From an uncultured Faecalibacterium sp. (GTDB lineage Bacteria > Bacillota > Clostridia > Oscillospirales > Ruminococcaceae), in assembly GCA_934540955.1 (NCBI GenBank), contig CAKTCY010000009.1, forward strand, positions 1-48,005: 48,005 nucleotides of DNA. The letters are read 5' to 3'. The translations under genes were made by a program, and so were the position numbers. Shown piece by piece: positions 1 through 7,444 of this stretch (position 1 is its first letter; the number at the start of each line of letters is the position of its first letter). Below the pieces are notes generated by a model, which did not search any database, was not told where the DNA came from, and saw only the letters and a program-made list of their open reading frames with translations.

Positions 1-989
1 AGACGCAGACCCTGCTGCTCCACACGGAAAGCAAAGTCGTTGACCATCTCGTCCATGCGGACATCGTACATAGCCTGAGGGATCTCGCCCTCCATGCTCT
101 CGATGACCTGATCGACCAGAGCGTTCTCGACAGCCAAATCGTCCTGCTTGTCCAGCTGCTCCTGGTTGTTCTTGCGGATGGAAGCCTTGAACTCGTCCAG
201 AGTGTCGTACTCGGAGCAGTCCTTTGCCAGCTCGTCATCCAGAGCGGGCAGCTCCTTGTACTTGACCTCGTGCAGCTTGATCTTAAAGACAGCAGCCTTG
301 CCAGCCAGCTCAGCAGCCTGATACTCGGTGGGGAAGGTGACGTTCACGTCGAACTCCTCGCCGGCGGAGTGGCCAACGACCTGCTCCTCAAAGCCGGGGA
401 TGAAGCTGCCGCTGCCCAGAGTCAGGTTGTAGTGCTCAGCCTTGCCGCCCTCGAATGCGACACCGTCCACAAAGCCCTCGAAGTCGATATCAGCGATATC
501 GCCATCCTGAGCAGCGCCCTCACGGGTCAGCTCACGGGCGTTGCGCTCCTGCACACGCTTCAGCTCAGCGTCCACAGCCTCGTCGGTAACAGTATGGACA
601 GTCTTTTCCACGGTCAGACCGTTGTAGCTGCCAACCTTGACCTCGGGCTTCACGGCGACCTTAACGGTCAGGGTAGCGCCCTCTGCCTCGCTGGCAGAAT
701 CCACGCTGACCTCAGGACGGCCCACGGGCTCCACACCGGCTTCCTTAACGGCAGCCTCGAAGGCCTCCGGGAACAGCTCGTTGATGGCGTCGTAGGTAAA
801 GACGTCTGCGCCGTACATCTTCTCGATCAGAGCCTTGGGAGCCTTGCCCTTGCGGAAGCCCTGCACAGGGTACTTCTTGCCCTCTTTTTTGAAAACATCG
901 GCAACAGCCTTCTTGAAGGCCTCTGCGTCGATGGAGAACTGCAGTTCTGCCATGCTCTTCTCGAGCTTTTCACACTTGATGAGATTCAT
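1..989 (-). CDS. tig: Trigger factor (partial, C-terminus cut by window edge)
   Basis: Ribosome-associated chaperone and peptidyl-prolyl isomerase that shields nascent chains at the exit tunnel. The reading frame starts with MNLIKCEKLEKS, and about 329 residues are visible. The ribosome-docking signature GFRKGKAP is at residues 44-51. The FKBP-like PPIase domain follows (GDIADIDFEGFVDG, then the ITFPTEY-like segment FPTEYQAAELAGK). The C-terminal part of the substrate-binding cradle lies outside the window, since the family is usually about 430-450 residues. The ATG at 987-989 is chosen because GGAGGATAAACAA lies directly upstream. It has its own promoter (1132-1160). The downstream neighbours, often clpP-clpX, are not visible. 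Confidence 0.97.
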   Translation of the reverse strand, partial: MNLIKCEKLEKSMAELQFSIDAEAFKKAVADVFKKEGKKYPVQGFRKGKAPKALIEKMYGADVFTYDAINELFPEAFEAAVKEAGVEPVGRPEVSVDSASEAEGATLTVKVAVKPEVKVGSYNGLTVEKTVHTVTDEAVDAELKRVQERNARELTREGAAQDGDIADIDFEGFVDGVAFEGGKAEHYNLTLGSGSFIPGFEEQVVGHSAGEEFDVNVTFPTEYQAAELAGKAAVFKIKLHEVKYKELPALDDELAKDCSEYDTLDEFKASIRKNNQEQLDKQDDLAVENALVDQVIESMEGEIPQAMYDVRMDEMVNDFAFRVEQQGLR

Positions 990-1131
990 TTGTTTATCCT
1001 CCACTCAAATATTCTATTGCTCAGGGCAGGAAGTTTTTGCCCGGGGCAACCGCGCACCACGTCCTTGCTGTATGCACACGGAATGCGGGGACGCGCGCGC
1101 TCAATTGGGTGCAACAATCGCGTCAAAACTT

Positions 1132-1160
1132 ATTATAGCACGCTCTGGACACAATTGCCA
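1132..1160 (-). promoter_or_regulatory. Promoter of tig
   Basis: On the minus strand there is a perfect -10 TATAAT (1132-1137) preceded by TGC, which makes an extended -10. A weak -35 TGGCAA (1155-1160) sits 17 bp upstream. It leaves a leader of about 135 nt before tig. The 990-1205 gap holds nothing else that I recognise. Confidence 0.6.
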
Positions 1161-1205
1161 TACCAAATTTTTAAATTTTGTCGTTTTTGCCCTTTTCTAT
1201 ATCCG

Positions 1206-1889
1206 TTAATTGATGCGGTAGGGGCAGAAACGCAGGCCGTCGGCACTTACCAGCTTGTACCGGATGCCGTCCACCTCGCCCTGCACGGCAAACCGGATGG
1301 CGTTGCCGTGCAGATGCCCATAGAAGCAGGTCTTGATGCCGTACTCCTTCAGGGTAGCTACGATCTCCGGGGCGCTGGTGCCGGTGTAGACCGGCGGGTA
1401 ATGCAGGAACACCAGCTTTTCCAGCCCGGGCTCCGCTGCCTGCAAGCTCATGCGCAGGCGGCCGATCTCGCGGTTCATCACCTTTTCGTCATGGGGCTCC
1501 CCCACATCGAACAGCCAGCCGCGGGTGCCGCAGATGGCGTACCCCTCCACGCTGTAGGAATTGTTGTGCAGGATGTGCAGGGTGTCAAAGCCCTCGGACT
1601 TGAGGTAGGCGTTCATCTTGTTGGCGGTGGACCACCAGTAATCGTGGTTGCCCTTCATGATGATCTTCTGCCCGGGCAGCTGCTGCAAAAAGGCAAAGTC
1701 CTTGCGGGTATCGGTCAGGCGCATAGCCCAGCTGATATCCCCTGCCAGCACGATGGTATCCTGCGGGGTGATGAGCTTGCGCCAGTTTTTCTCCAGCCTG
1801 TCCACATAATCGTTCCAGCCGGGGAAGATATCCATCGGCTTGGATGCGCCCAGAGAAAGATGGGGGTCGCCAAGCACAAAAAGTGCCAT
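1206..1889 (-). CDS. Calcineurin-like metallophosphoesterase
   Basis: Protein of 227 residues with the full set of metallophosphoesterase metal-binding blocks: GDPH (7-10), GDIS (50-53), GNHD (80-83) and GHLHG (191-195), with another His in the LHYPP segment. Such enzymes hold two metal ions and hydrolyse phosphomonoesters or diesters; the substrate cannot be read from the sequence. There is no signal peptide, so it is presumably cytosolic. It starts 36 bp after the thrC stop and probably shares its transcript, though a functional link to threonine synthesis is not evident. It resembles the 230-residue phosphohydrolases seen in many Clostridia (COG1768-like). The family call is firm and the role is unknown. 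Confidence 0.9.
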   Translation of the reverse strand: MALFVLGDPHLSLGASKPMDIFPGWNDYVDRLEKNWRKLITPQDTIVLAGDISWAMRLTDTRKDFAFLQQLPGQKIIMKGNHDYWWSTANKMNAYLKSEGFDTLHILHNNSYSVEGYAICGTRGWLFDVGEPHDEKVMNREIGRLRMSLQAAEPGLEKLVFLHYPPVYTGTSAPEIVATLKEYGIKTCFYGHLHGNAIRFAVQGEVDGIRYKLVSADGLRFCPYRIN

Positions 1890-1925
1890 AGTCTGTTTAC
1901 TCCTGTTCTGTCTGTCCGCAGAAGC

Positions 1926-3386
1926 TTATGCCTGATAGCCCAGCGCCACCTCAGCGATCTGTGCCGGGGCAATGACCGTATCAAAGCGCTCCGGCTTGCT
2001 GCGCAGAGCGGCAAGGCTTGCCGGTGCGGCGTGGCCGGTGGCAGCCTCCAGCTGCTGCATGGCCTCAAAATCGTTTTCCGAGACAGCTTTACCCAGTGCG
2101 CTCAGCACGCTGCGGGGGAACTTGAAGGGCGATGCGGTGGAAAGCACCACCATGGGCACGCCCTGACGCTTTTTCTGTGCAGCCACATGGAAGGCCACGG
2201 CGGTGTGGGTATCGCACAGGTAGCCGTCCTTTTCGTAGCGGGAGCGGATCTCCCCTGCCACCTCGTCCTCGCTGCTCCAGCCGCAGGAGAAGGTTTCCTG
2301 AATGGCTGCCAGCGTCTCGGGACGGACGGTGTAGCTGCCGGTGGCAGCCAGCTGCTGCATAAAGCCCGCCACCTCGGCATCGCTGCCGGTCACATGGTAC
2401 AGCAGGCGCTCCAGATTGGAGGACACCAGAATGTCCATGCTGGGCGAGGTGGTCTTGAAAAATTCCCGCTTTGCGGTGTAAGTACCGGTGGTAAGGAAAT
2501 CGGTCAGCACGTTGTTCTCGTTGGAGGCGCAGACCAGCTTGCCCACGGGCAGACCCATCTGCTTTGCGTAATAACCGGCGAGGATATCGCCGAAGTTGCC
2601 GGTGGGCACGCAGAAATCCACCTCGTCGCCGAAGGTGATCTTGCCGGCCTTGAGCAGTTGGGCGTAGGCGGCAAAATAATAAACGATCTGCGGCACAAGA
2701 CGGCCCCAGTTGATGGAGTTGGCGCTGGAAAGACGGATGTTGCGCTTTTCCAGCTCGGCAGCGATAGCCTTATCGCCGAACACCTTCTTCACGCCGGTCT
2801 GGGCATCGTCAAAGTTGCCGCGCACAGCGTACACTGCAACGTTAGCGCCCTTCTGCGTTGCCATCTGCAAACGCTGGATCTCGCTGGTGCCGCCGGTGGG
2901 ATAGAACACAGCGATCTCCACACCGGGGATATCATGGTAGCCGTCCAGCGCAGCCTTGCCGGTGTCGCCGCTGGTGGCCACAAGGATCAGGGTCTTTTCG
3001 GTGCGACCCAGATTCTTTTTGGCCTCCACCAGCAGCTTCGGCATCAGCTGCAGGGCGTAATCCTTAAAGGCACAGGTAGGGCCGTGCCACAGCTCGAGGG
3101 CATAGGTGTCCCCTTCCACCGGGGCAAGATAGCCTGCCTTGCCGCCGAAAGCAGCCCCGTAGGTGCTGCGGGCGGCCTCGGTCAGGAAGGCGGGGTCGTA
3201 ATCGGTCAGGTACTCCCGCACAACGGCGGCTGCCAGCGCGGGGTAGTCCAGCCCGCACAGGGCTTTTACATCCACCTGCGGAAAACTTTCCGGCACAAAC
3301 AGGCCGCCCTCATCGGACAGCCCCTGTGCAATTGCCTGAGAAGAGGTTACTTTGCGGTTCTGATCTCTGGTACTGAAAAACTGCAT
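1926..3386 (-). CDS. thrC: Threonine synthase
   Basis: PLP enzyme converting O-phosphohomoserine to L-threonine, the last step of the pathway. The protein has 486 residues, typical of the long (E. coli/yeast-type) threonine synthases. The N-terminal ST(R)D..VTSSQAIAQGLSDEGGLFVP block is characteristic. The PLP-binding lysine is K108 in HGPTCAFKDYALQ, and the SGDTGKAAL phosphate-binding loop follows. The open frame extends 51 codons further upstream, but the ATG at 3384-3386 is chosen because AAAGGAGCGACGACC precedes it and homology begins there. A strong hairpin lies just upstream of this ribosome-binding site, and beyond it a palindromic element separates thrC from yraN. The metallophosphoesterase follows in the same direction. 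Confidence 0.96.
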   Translation of the reverse strand: MQFFSTRDQNRKVTSSQAIAQGLSDEGGLFVPESFPQVDVKALCGLDYPALAAAVVREYLTDYDPAFLTEAARSTYGAAFGGKAGYLAPVEGDTYALELWHGPTCAFKDYALQLMPKLLVEAKKNLGRTEKTLILVATSGDTGKAALDGYHDIPGVEIAVFYPTGGTSEIQRLQMATQKGANVAVYAVRGNFDDAQTGVKKVFGDKAIAAELEKRNIRLSSANSINWGRLVPQIVYYFAAYAQLLKAGKITFGDEVDFCVPTGNFGDILAGYYAKQMGLPVGKLVCASNENNVLTDFLTTGTYTAKREFFKTTSPSMDILVSSNLERLLYHVTGSDAEVAGFMQQLAATGSYTVRPETLAAIQETFSCGWSSEDEVAGEIRSRYEKDGYLCDTHTAVAFHVAAQKKRQGVPMVVLSTASPFKFPRSVLSALGKAVSENDFEAMQQLEAATGHAAPASLAALRSKPERFDTVIAPAQIAEVALGYQA

Positions 3387-3408
3387 GGTCGTCGCTCCTT
3401 TTTGCCAC

Positions 3409-3429
3409 GGAACGTGCCGGGCACGTTCC
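3409..3429 (-). promoter_or_regulatory. Perfect hairpin in the thrC leader
   Basis: GGAACGTGC and GCACGTTCC form a 9-bp perfect stem with a 3-nt loop. An outer TTGCC/GGCAA pairing (about 3402 to 3442) encloses it and ends next to the AAAGGAG ribosome-binding site of thrC. There is no U-tract, so it is not a terminator. It could tune translation or mRNA stability. I see no T-box specifier or other known riboswitch. Confidence 0.4.
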
Positions 3430-3488
3430 CGGTTGTACGGCAAAACCCTCGTTCTGCCGCATACTTCCCACCGGTGCCACGGTTTCTG

Positions 3489-3659
3489 CCTGAGGTGTAT
3501 CTGAAAACAAAGAAAATGACGAATATTTCGCAAGCACAAGCGGGATTTAAGGCAAACAGCCGCAGAAATCCTTTGTGGATTTCAAGGCTGTTTAACGCAA
3601 AAGCCAGCTGTGCTTGTAGAAATAGACTAAATTTTCGACTTTTCAGATACACCCTTAGG
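3489..3659. repeat. 171-bp imperfect palindrome, MITE-like element
   Basis: The whole interval folds back on itself. The outer arms share the perfect 14-mer GGTGTATCTGAAAA (3494-3507) and its complement (3640-3653). The middle arms carry CAAGCACA (3531-3538) and its complement (3608-3615). The inner arms carry AAACAGCC/GGCTGTTT and GAAATCC/GGATTTC around a 5-nt ACAAA/TTTGT loop near 3573. The ends may extend to CCTGAGG/CCTTAGG. It is more AT-rich than its neighbours and encodes nothing. The right end includes the yraN stop codon. This fits a non-autonomous miniature inverted-repeat element or a large structured 3' UTR. No second copy is visible in this window. Confidence 0.6.
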
Positions 3660-4023
3660 GTTCGCAGAGAAAGGCACCCTTTATAATATGTACCATCCAG
3701 CGCCCGCTGTCAAGAGGAACTACCTCTGCAACGTCAAAACGCACCGGTTCTTCGCTTTGGCCGGTCTGCTGCAAATACTTTTGTGCAGCGCAGATCAGCC
3801 GGTGCTGCTTGGCCGGGTCCACGGCGGCAGCGGGGCGCTGCAGCATCCCTTGGCTGCGGGTCTTTACCTCGCAGATGACGATGGTGCCGTCCGGCTCCCG
3901 CAGCACAAGATCCAGCTCTCCCATGCGGGTATGAAAGTTATGCGCCAGCAGCTGCGCGCCCTGCTTCTGATACCAGCGGGCAGCGGCAGCCTCTCCCCTG
4001 CGGCCGGTCTCGGCGCGGTTCAT
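3655..4023 (-). CDS. yraN: YraN family (UPF0102) nuclease-fold protein
   Basis: Small 122-residue protein with the restriction-endonuclease-like core of the YraN family: N-terminal (N)[16 protein letters not shown], then [13 protein letters not shown] and CEVKTRS, which supply the E-D-ExK style residues. The molecular role is not established; related proteins were proposed to act on nucleic acids. It overlaps the rnhB stop by ATGA (4020-4023), so the two are translationally coupled. This rnhB-yraN pair is widespread in Firmicutes. The stop codon lies inside the end of the palindromic element, so insertion of that element may have set the C-terminus. Confidence 0.92.
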   Translation of the reverse strand: MNRAETGRRGEAAAARWYQKQGAQLLAHNFHTRMGELDLVLREPDGTIVICEVKTRSQGMLQRPAAAVDPAKQHRLICAAQKYLQQTGQSEEPVRFDVAEVVPLDSGRWMVHIIKGAFLCEP

Positions 4024-4667
4024 TTGCCGCTCTCCGGCCAGTAGCCCTGCTTTTTGAGGAAGCTGCGGCGGTAGAACGGCTGGATGCCATACTGCGCGAT
4101 CAGCTCGTAGTGCAGCTTTGTGGGGTAACCCTTGTGCTTTGCCAGCTGATACTGCGGGTACTGCTTGTCCAGCTCCAGCATATAGCGGTCACGACTGACC
4201 TTGGCCAGCACCGAGGCCGCGCCGATGCTGGCGCTGGTGGCATCGCCCTTGACCACCGGCTGCGCCGGGAGCTGCAAGCCTGCAGGCGTGCGGTTGCCGT
4301 CCACCAGCACCAGATTGGGCACGATGTCCAGCTCCTCCACCGCCTGCTGCATCCCGCCCATGGTGGCGTTCAGGATGTTTTCCCGGTCGATGACCTCCGG
4401 CCCCACAAAAATGATACGGTAGGCCAGAGCCTTTTCGCAGATCTCGTCAAACAGCGCCTCGCGCTTTTTCTCGGTCAGCTTTTTGGAATCGTTGATGCCG
4501 TACACCGGGTTTTCCGGGTCCAAAATACAGGCCGCTACGCACACAGGGCCACACAGCGGGCCGCGCCCGGCCTCATCTACACCGGCAAAGCAGCCGTACT
4601 GGTTGCGCACCTCGGCGTCAAAGGCGTACAACGGAGCGGAGATTTCTTCATCCGAGCGGCGCTTCAT
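4020..4667 (-). CDS. rnhB: Ribonuclease HII
   Basis: Removes RNA from RNA-DNA hybrids and excises single misincorporated ribonucleotides. The protein has 215 residues. The catalytic signature [14 protein letters not shown] holds Asp31 and Glu32, a third acidic residue is in VLVDGN, and the [21 protein letters not shown] block is typical of type 2 RNase H. Its start overlaps the rbgA stop (ATGA at 4664-4667) and its stop overlaps the yraN start. It is therefore the middle gene of a tightly coupled lepB-rbgA-rnhB-yraN run, as in many Firmicutes. Confidence 0.97.
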   Translation of the reverse strand: MKRRSDEEISAPLYAFDAEVRNQYGCFAGVDEAGRGPLCGPVCVAACILDPENPVYGINDSKKLTEKKREALFDEICEKALAYRIIFVGPEVIDRENILNATMGGMQQAVEELDIVPNLVLVDGNRTPAGLQLPAQPVVKGDATSASIGAASVLAKVSRDRYMLELDKQYPQYQLAKHKGYPTKLHYELIAQYGIQPFYRRSFLKKQGYWPESGK

Positions 4668-5587
4668 TCCTCGTCCTCCTCGGTAAAGTCAGCCAGATCA
4701 TCCCGCTGCGGCGGGCGCTCCAGCGAGATGCGACCCCACTTGCAGGCGCGGAACTCGTCCACCAGCATGATGGCGCAGCGCTCGGTGTTCACCTCGCCGC
4801 CGCGCACCAGCAGACCGCGCTTGCGGCCGATGGCTTCCAGCAGCTCATAGGGCGGCAGTGCCAGCGTTTCGGCATCCAGTTTGTAGCGCTGTGCCACAAG
4901 GTCGGGATAGTTACGGCGCACCTCGTCCAGCAGGTTCATGGCCAGCTCTTCTACGTCCAGAATATCGTCCTTGATGGAGCCGATGAAGGCCAGATTGGAG
5001 GCGATGGTCTTGGAATCGAACTTTTTCCACAGCACGCCGGGCATATCCAGCAGGTCAAACTTTTCGGTGCTGACCCACTGCTTGCCCTTGGTCACGCCGG
5101 GGCGGTCTGCCGCCTTGGCGCGGGCAGAGCCTGCAAAGGTGTTGATAAAGGTGGATTTGCCCACATTGGGGATGCCGCACAGCATCACCTGCGTTTTGGC
5201 GCCGCCCATGCCGCGGTTCTGGCGGCGCTCCAGCAGGCCGGAAAGCTCCTTTTCAATGGCCGCCTTCACAGCGTTTGCGCCGCCCTTCTGCTTGGCGCTG
5301 ATGGCCACGCAGCCGGCATCTGCGGCGTGGAAGTATCGGATCCACTCCTCGGTCACAGCCGGGTCGGCAAGGTCGGCCTTGTTCAGCGCATAGAGCTTGG
5401 GCTTGCGGTCGGTGATGCGCTCGATCTCCGGGTTCAGGCTGGAAAGCGGGATGCGCGCGTCCAGCAGCACAAGGCTGGCATCAACGTGCTGGATCTCCTG
5501 CTCCATCATGCGCAGGGTCTTGGTCATGTGGCCCGGGAACCACTGAATATTGTACTGGTTTGCAAACCGGGTATCCATTTCGTTCAT
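4664..5587 (-). CDS. rbgA: Ribosome biogenesis GTPase YlqF/RbgA
   Basis: Circularly permuted GTPase needed for late 50S assembly (uL16 and bL36 incorporation in Bacillus). The motif order shows the permutation: G4 NKAD (69-72) precedes G1 GIPNVGKST (138-146) and G3 DMPG (181-184). The C-terminal ANTAR-like RNA-binding region follows, and the protein is 307 residues long. The open frame extends 12 codons further, but the ATG at 5585-5587 overlaps the lepB stop (ATGA) and has GGGGTGG upstream. A second ATG three codons later (MDTRF) is also possible. It sits after lepB and before rnhB, the standard Firmicutes order. Confidence 0.95.
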   Translation of the reverse strand: MNEMDTRFANQYNIQWFPGHMTKTLRMMEQEIQHVDASLVLLDARIPLSSLNPEIERITDRKPKLYALNKADLADPAVTEEWIRYFHAADAGCVAISAKQKGGANAVKAAIEKELSGLLERRQNRGMGGAKTQVMLCGIPNVGKSTFINTFAGSARAKAADRPGVTKGKQWVSTEKFDLLDMPGVLWKKFDSKTIASNLAFIGSIKDDILDVEELAMNLLDEVRRNYPDLVAQRYKLDAETLALPPYELLEAIGRKRGLLVRGGEVNTERCAIMLVDEFRACKWGRISLERPPQRDDLADFTEEDEE

Positions 5588-6135
5588 TTTACCACCCCAA
5601 AATCTGTAAAGGGCATAAAGCACAGCAGCACCTTGCCCAGAATATCACGCTCGTCAATGCAGCCGACATAGGAGGAGCGGCTGTCCAGCGATTCGTTGCG
5701 GTTATCCCCCATCACAAACAGGGTGCCCTCCGGCACCGTGAACGGGAACTGCACATCGTAGCCCAGATAGGTAGGCGCTGCAATGTAGTCCTCCTGCAAA
5801 AGCTCGCCGTTCACCGTAACCGTACCGGCGTCGTAGTCGATGCTGATGGTGTCGCCGCCCTTGGCGATGATCCGCTTGACCAGCGGCTTGCCGTAGACGG
5901 TGTAGCTGTCCACGATGACCACATCGCCCCGCTGGGGGGTGTAGCCTGCCGCCCAGACGATAAGCTTATCGCCGTGGGTCAGGGTGGGCACCATAGAGCG
6001 CCCATCCACCTGAATGATGCGGAAGAAAAACGAAAAGATCAGTACCAGCACCAGCGCTGCGGAGATGAGCGCTTCGTACCATTCCAGTATGCCCTGCCCG
6101 CGCACTGCGGGGGCAGACTGCTGCTGTTTTTCCAT
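5584..6135 (-). CDS. lepB: Signal peptidase I
   Basis: Membrane serine-lysine protease that removes signal peptides from secreted proteins. With this start it has 183 residues: a short cytosolic head, one transmembrane helix (about 21-39, ALISAALVLVLIFSFFF), the catalytic Ser47 in VDGRSMVPTL, the general base Lys87 in LVKRIIAKGGD, and the box GDNRNESLDSRSYG-like GDNRNESLDSRS. This is the short single-helix Gram-positive form. Start choice: the ATG at 6135 has GGTGG 6 nt upstream; an alternative ATG at 6168 lacks a ribosome-binding site, and the frame beyond that overlaps the rplS terminator. It is probably expressed by read-through from rplS. Confidence 0.95.
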   Translation of the reverse strand: MEKQQQSAPAVRGQGILEWYEALISAALVLVLIFSFFFRIIQVDGRSMVPTLTHGDKLIVWAAGYTPQRGDVVIVDSYTVYGKPLVKRIIAKGGDTISIDYDAGTVTVNGELLQEDYIAAPTYLGYDVQFPFTVPEGTLFVMGDNRNESLDSRSSYVGCIDERDILGKVLLCFMPFTDFGVVK

Positions 6136-6181
6136 AGCTTGCCACCAGCCTTTCCTGATTTTATCCATACGTCCGGGCTTT

Positions 6182-6216
6182 GAAAAAGAAAAAAGGGACA
6201 ACAAGTTGTCCCTTTT
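6182..6216 (-). terminator. Intrinsic terminator after rplS
   Basis: On the minus strand GGGACAAC/GTTGTCCC (stem 6195-6212) is followed by TTTTTTCTTTTT. It lies between rplS and lepB and so probably lowers expression of lepB-rbgA-rnhB-yraN relative to the ribosomal protein. Confidence 0.8.
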
Positions 6217-6240
6217 CTCCCGGTTTCAAATCGGGGATGA

Positions 6241-6582
6241 TCAAATATCGCTCTTGACCTTGGCAGCCTTGCCCGTACGGCCACGCAGGTAGAACAGCTT
6301 TGCGCGGCGAACCTTGCCCTTGCGGACAACGGTGACCTTCTCAACGAAGGGGCTGTTGATGGGGAAGACACGCTCGATGCCGACACCGTAAGCCACGCGG
6401 CGAACGGTGAAGGTCTCTGCAACGCCGCCGTGCTTCTTAGCGATAACAGTGCCCTCAAAGGCCTGAATGCGCTCACGGTCGCCGTCCTTGATACGAACAT
6501 CAACGCGGACGGTATCGCCAACGTTGAACTGAGGCTTTTCAGCCTTGATGCTGCCTTCAGAAATAATCTTCAGTGCGTCCAT
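6241..6582 (-). CDS. rplS: Ribosomal protein bL19
   Basis: Large-subunit protein at the 30S-50S interface, 113 residues, the usual size. The sequence [15 protein letters not shown], then [31 protein letters not shown] and the [11 protein letters not shown] tail is diagnostic. The ATG at 6580-6582 is chosen over an upstream in-frame ATG because GGAGGATTCAAAA precedes it. It has a clear promoter (6706-6734), a structured leader of about 118 nt and a terminator, so it can be a stand-alone unit with leaky read-through into lepB. Confidence 0.98.
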   Translation of the reverse strand: MDALKIISEGSIKAEKPQFNVGDTVRVDVRIKDGDRERIQAFEGTVIAKKHGGVAETFTVRRVAYGVGIERVFPINSPFVEKVTVVRKGKVRRAKLFYLRGRTGKAAKVKSDI

Positions 6583-6705
6583 TTTTGAATCCTCCATTTG
6601 TTTTTAGACGTTCATGCACGGCATAGCCGTCAGAGGACCGCCCGTTTAATGATAAATACTTGTCATTAACCCCGCTGTGGTCTCAGCGGACACTAACGCC
6701 CTAAT
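6583..6705 (-). ncRNA. Structured 5' leader of rplS, candidate L19 leader
   Basis: Between the promoter and rplS the transcript can form several hairpins: CCGCTG-AGACCA-CAGCGG (6674-6691 region), TAATGA...TCATTA (about 6647-6668) and ACGGC-TAT-GCCGT (about 6618-6630). Firmicutes rplS genes often carry an autoregulatory L19 leader. The position and the stacked hairpins fit, but I could not match the covariance model, so this is a candidate only. Confidence 0.4.
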
Positions 6706-6734
6706 AGGATAGCACAAAACCGGCTTGAATGCAA
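6706..6734 (-). promoter_or_regulatory. Promoter of rplS
   Basis: Minus strand: -35 TTGCAT (6729-6734), 17-bp spacer, extended -10 TGC-TATCCT (6706-6711). Confidence 0.6.
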
Positions 6735-6799
6735 GCAATTTGGCGAAAAATCTTGCAAAAATTTTCTGTTTTGCCCGATAGACGGACTTTCGCGGCGTA

Positions 6800-7444
6800 T
6801 CAGACAAACCGCTTGTGGTCTGCTGTCAAAAATTCAGTGCGCAGAATGTTGGCGCTTGCGGCGGGCAGACCGAGCTTTTCTTCCAGAAAACCGGTGAGCA
6901 GTGAGGGGTTCAGGTTCAGCTCCTGCGCAGCGGGCAGGCACAGCTCCAGCTGCACGGTGTCCCCTGCTGCTGTATAACTTAGCTGCGGAATATGCTCCTT
7001 AAGGTCCACGAGCTTTTTGCCGCGCTTGCTGTGCTTTTCCACAGGGGCTGCTTCCAGCGCGTTATACTGCTCCAGCACCGCAGCGGCAGCCGCCGGGTAG
7101 CTGATGCGGTAGCAGGCAAAGGCGATGCTGTCTGCCTTCATCTCCACCGGAGCCACCCGGGTAACGCGGATACCGGCGGGCATGATGGCGTTGAGGGCGG
7201 TCTGCCACTGGGCAAAATCCGGGGCTTCGGCTTCGGTCTTGACGTCCACGCACTCGCACTCACTCTCCTGCCCCAGCGAAAGCGGACAGGCAAAGGTCAT
7301 GTAGATATGGGGGTTAAAGCCCAGCGTATGCCACACCGGCAGACCGCTGCGCTTGAGCACCCGCTGCATCACCCGCTGCAAGTCCAGCAGGGAGATATAG
7401 GAGGCTTCATTTTTCTTTTCAAACGAGATTCTGACTGTAATCAA
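6800..7444 (-). CDS. TIGR03936 / DUF2344 radical-SAM-associated protein
   Basis: A 214-residue protein of the DUF2344 family, recognised by the N-terminal block ITVRISFEKKNEASYISLLDLQRVMQRVLKRSGLPV, then GFNPHIYMTFACPLSLGQES. Family members are encoded next to, or fused with, the TIGR03960 radical SAM protein, as here; the start overlaps the end of that gene by 26 bp. The biochemical role is unknown. It contains no metal-binding motif of its own, so it is probably a partner of the radical SAM enzyme, which is an inference from the constant pairing. In many Clostridia the pair precedes ribonuclease G and rplU; here rplS follows instead. Confidence 0.88.
   Translation of the reverse strand: MITVRISFEKKNEASYISLLDLQRVMQRVLKRSGLPVWHTLGFNPHIYMTFACPLSLGQESECECVDVKTEAEAPDFAQWQTALNAIMPAGIRVTRVAPVEMKADSIAFACYRISYPAAAAAVLEQYNALEAAPVEKHSKRGKKLVDLKEHIPQLSYTAAGDTVQLELCLPAAQELNLNPSLLTGFLEEKLGLPAASANILRTEFLTADHKRFV

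Noticed and set aside
3489..3659. Intrinsic terminator of the yraN operon
   Set aside because: The structure is too large, has AT-rich mismatched arms and lacks a U-tract after the inner stem; it is better described as a palindromic element, though it may still impede transcription.
270..3686. Plus-strand open frame of over 1,100 codons across tig, the phosphoesterase and thrC
   Set aside because: Same antisense artefact; it runs through three real genes and an intergenic palindrome and has no ribosome-binding site.
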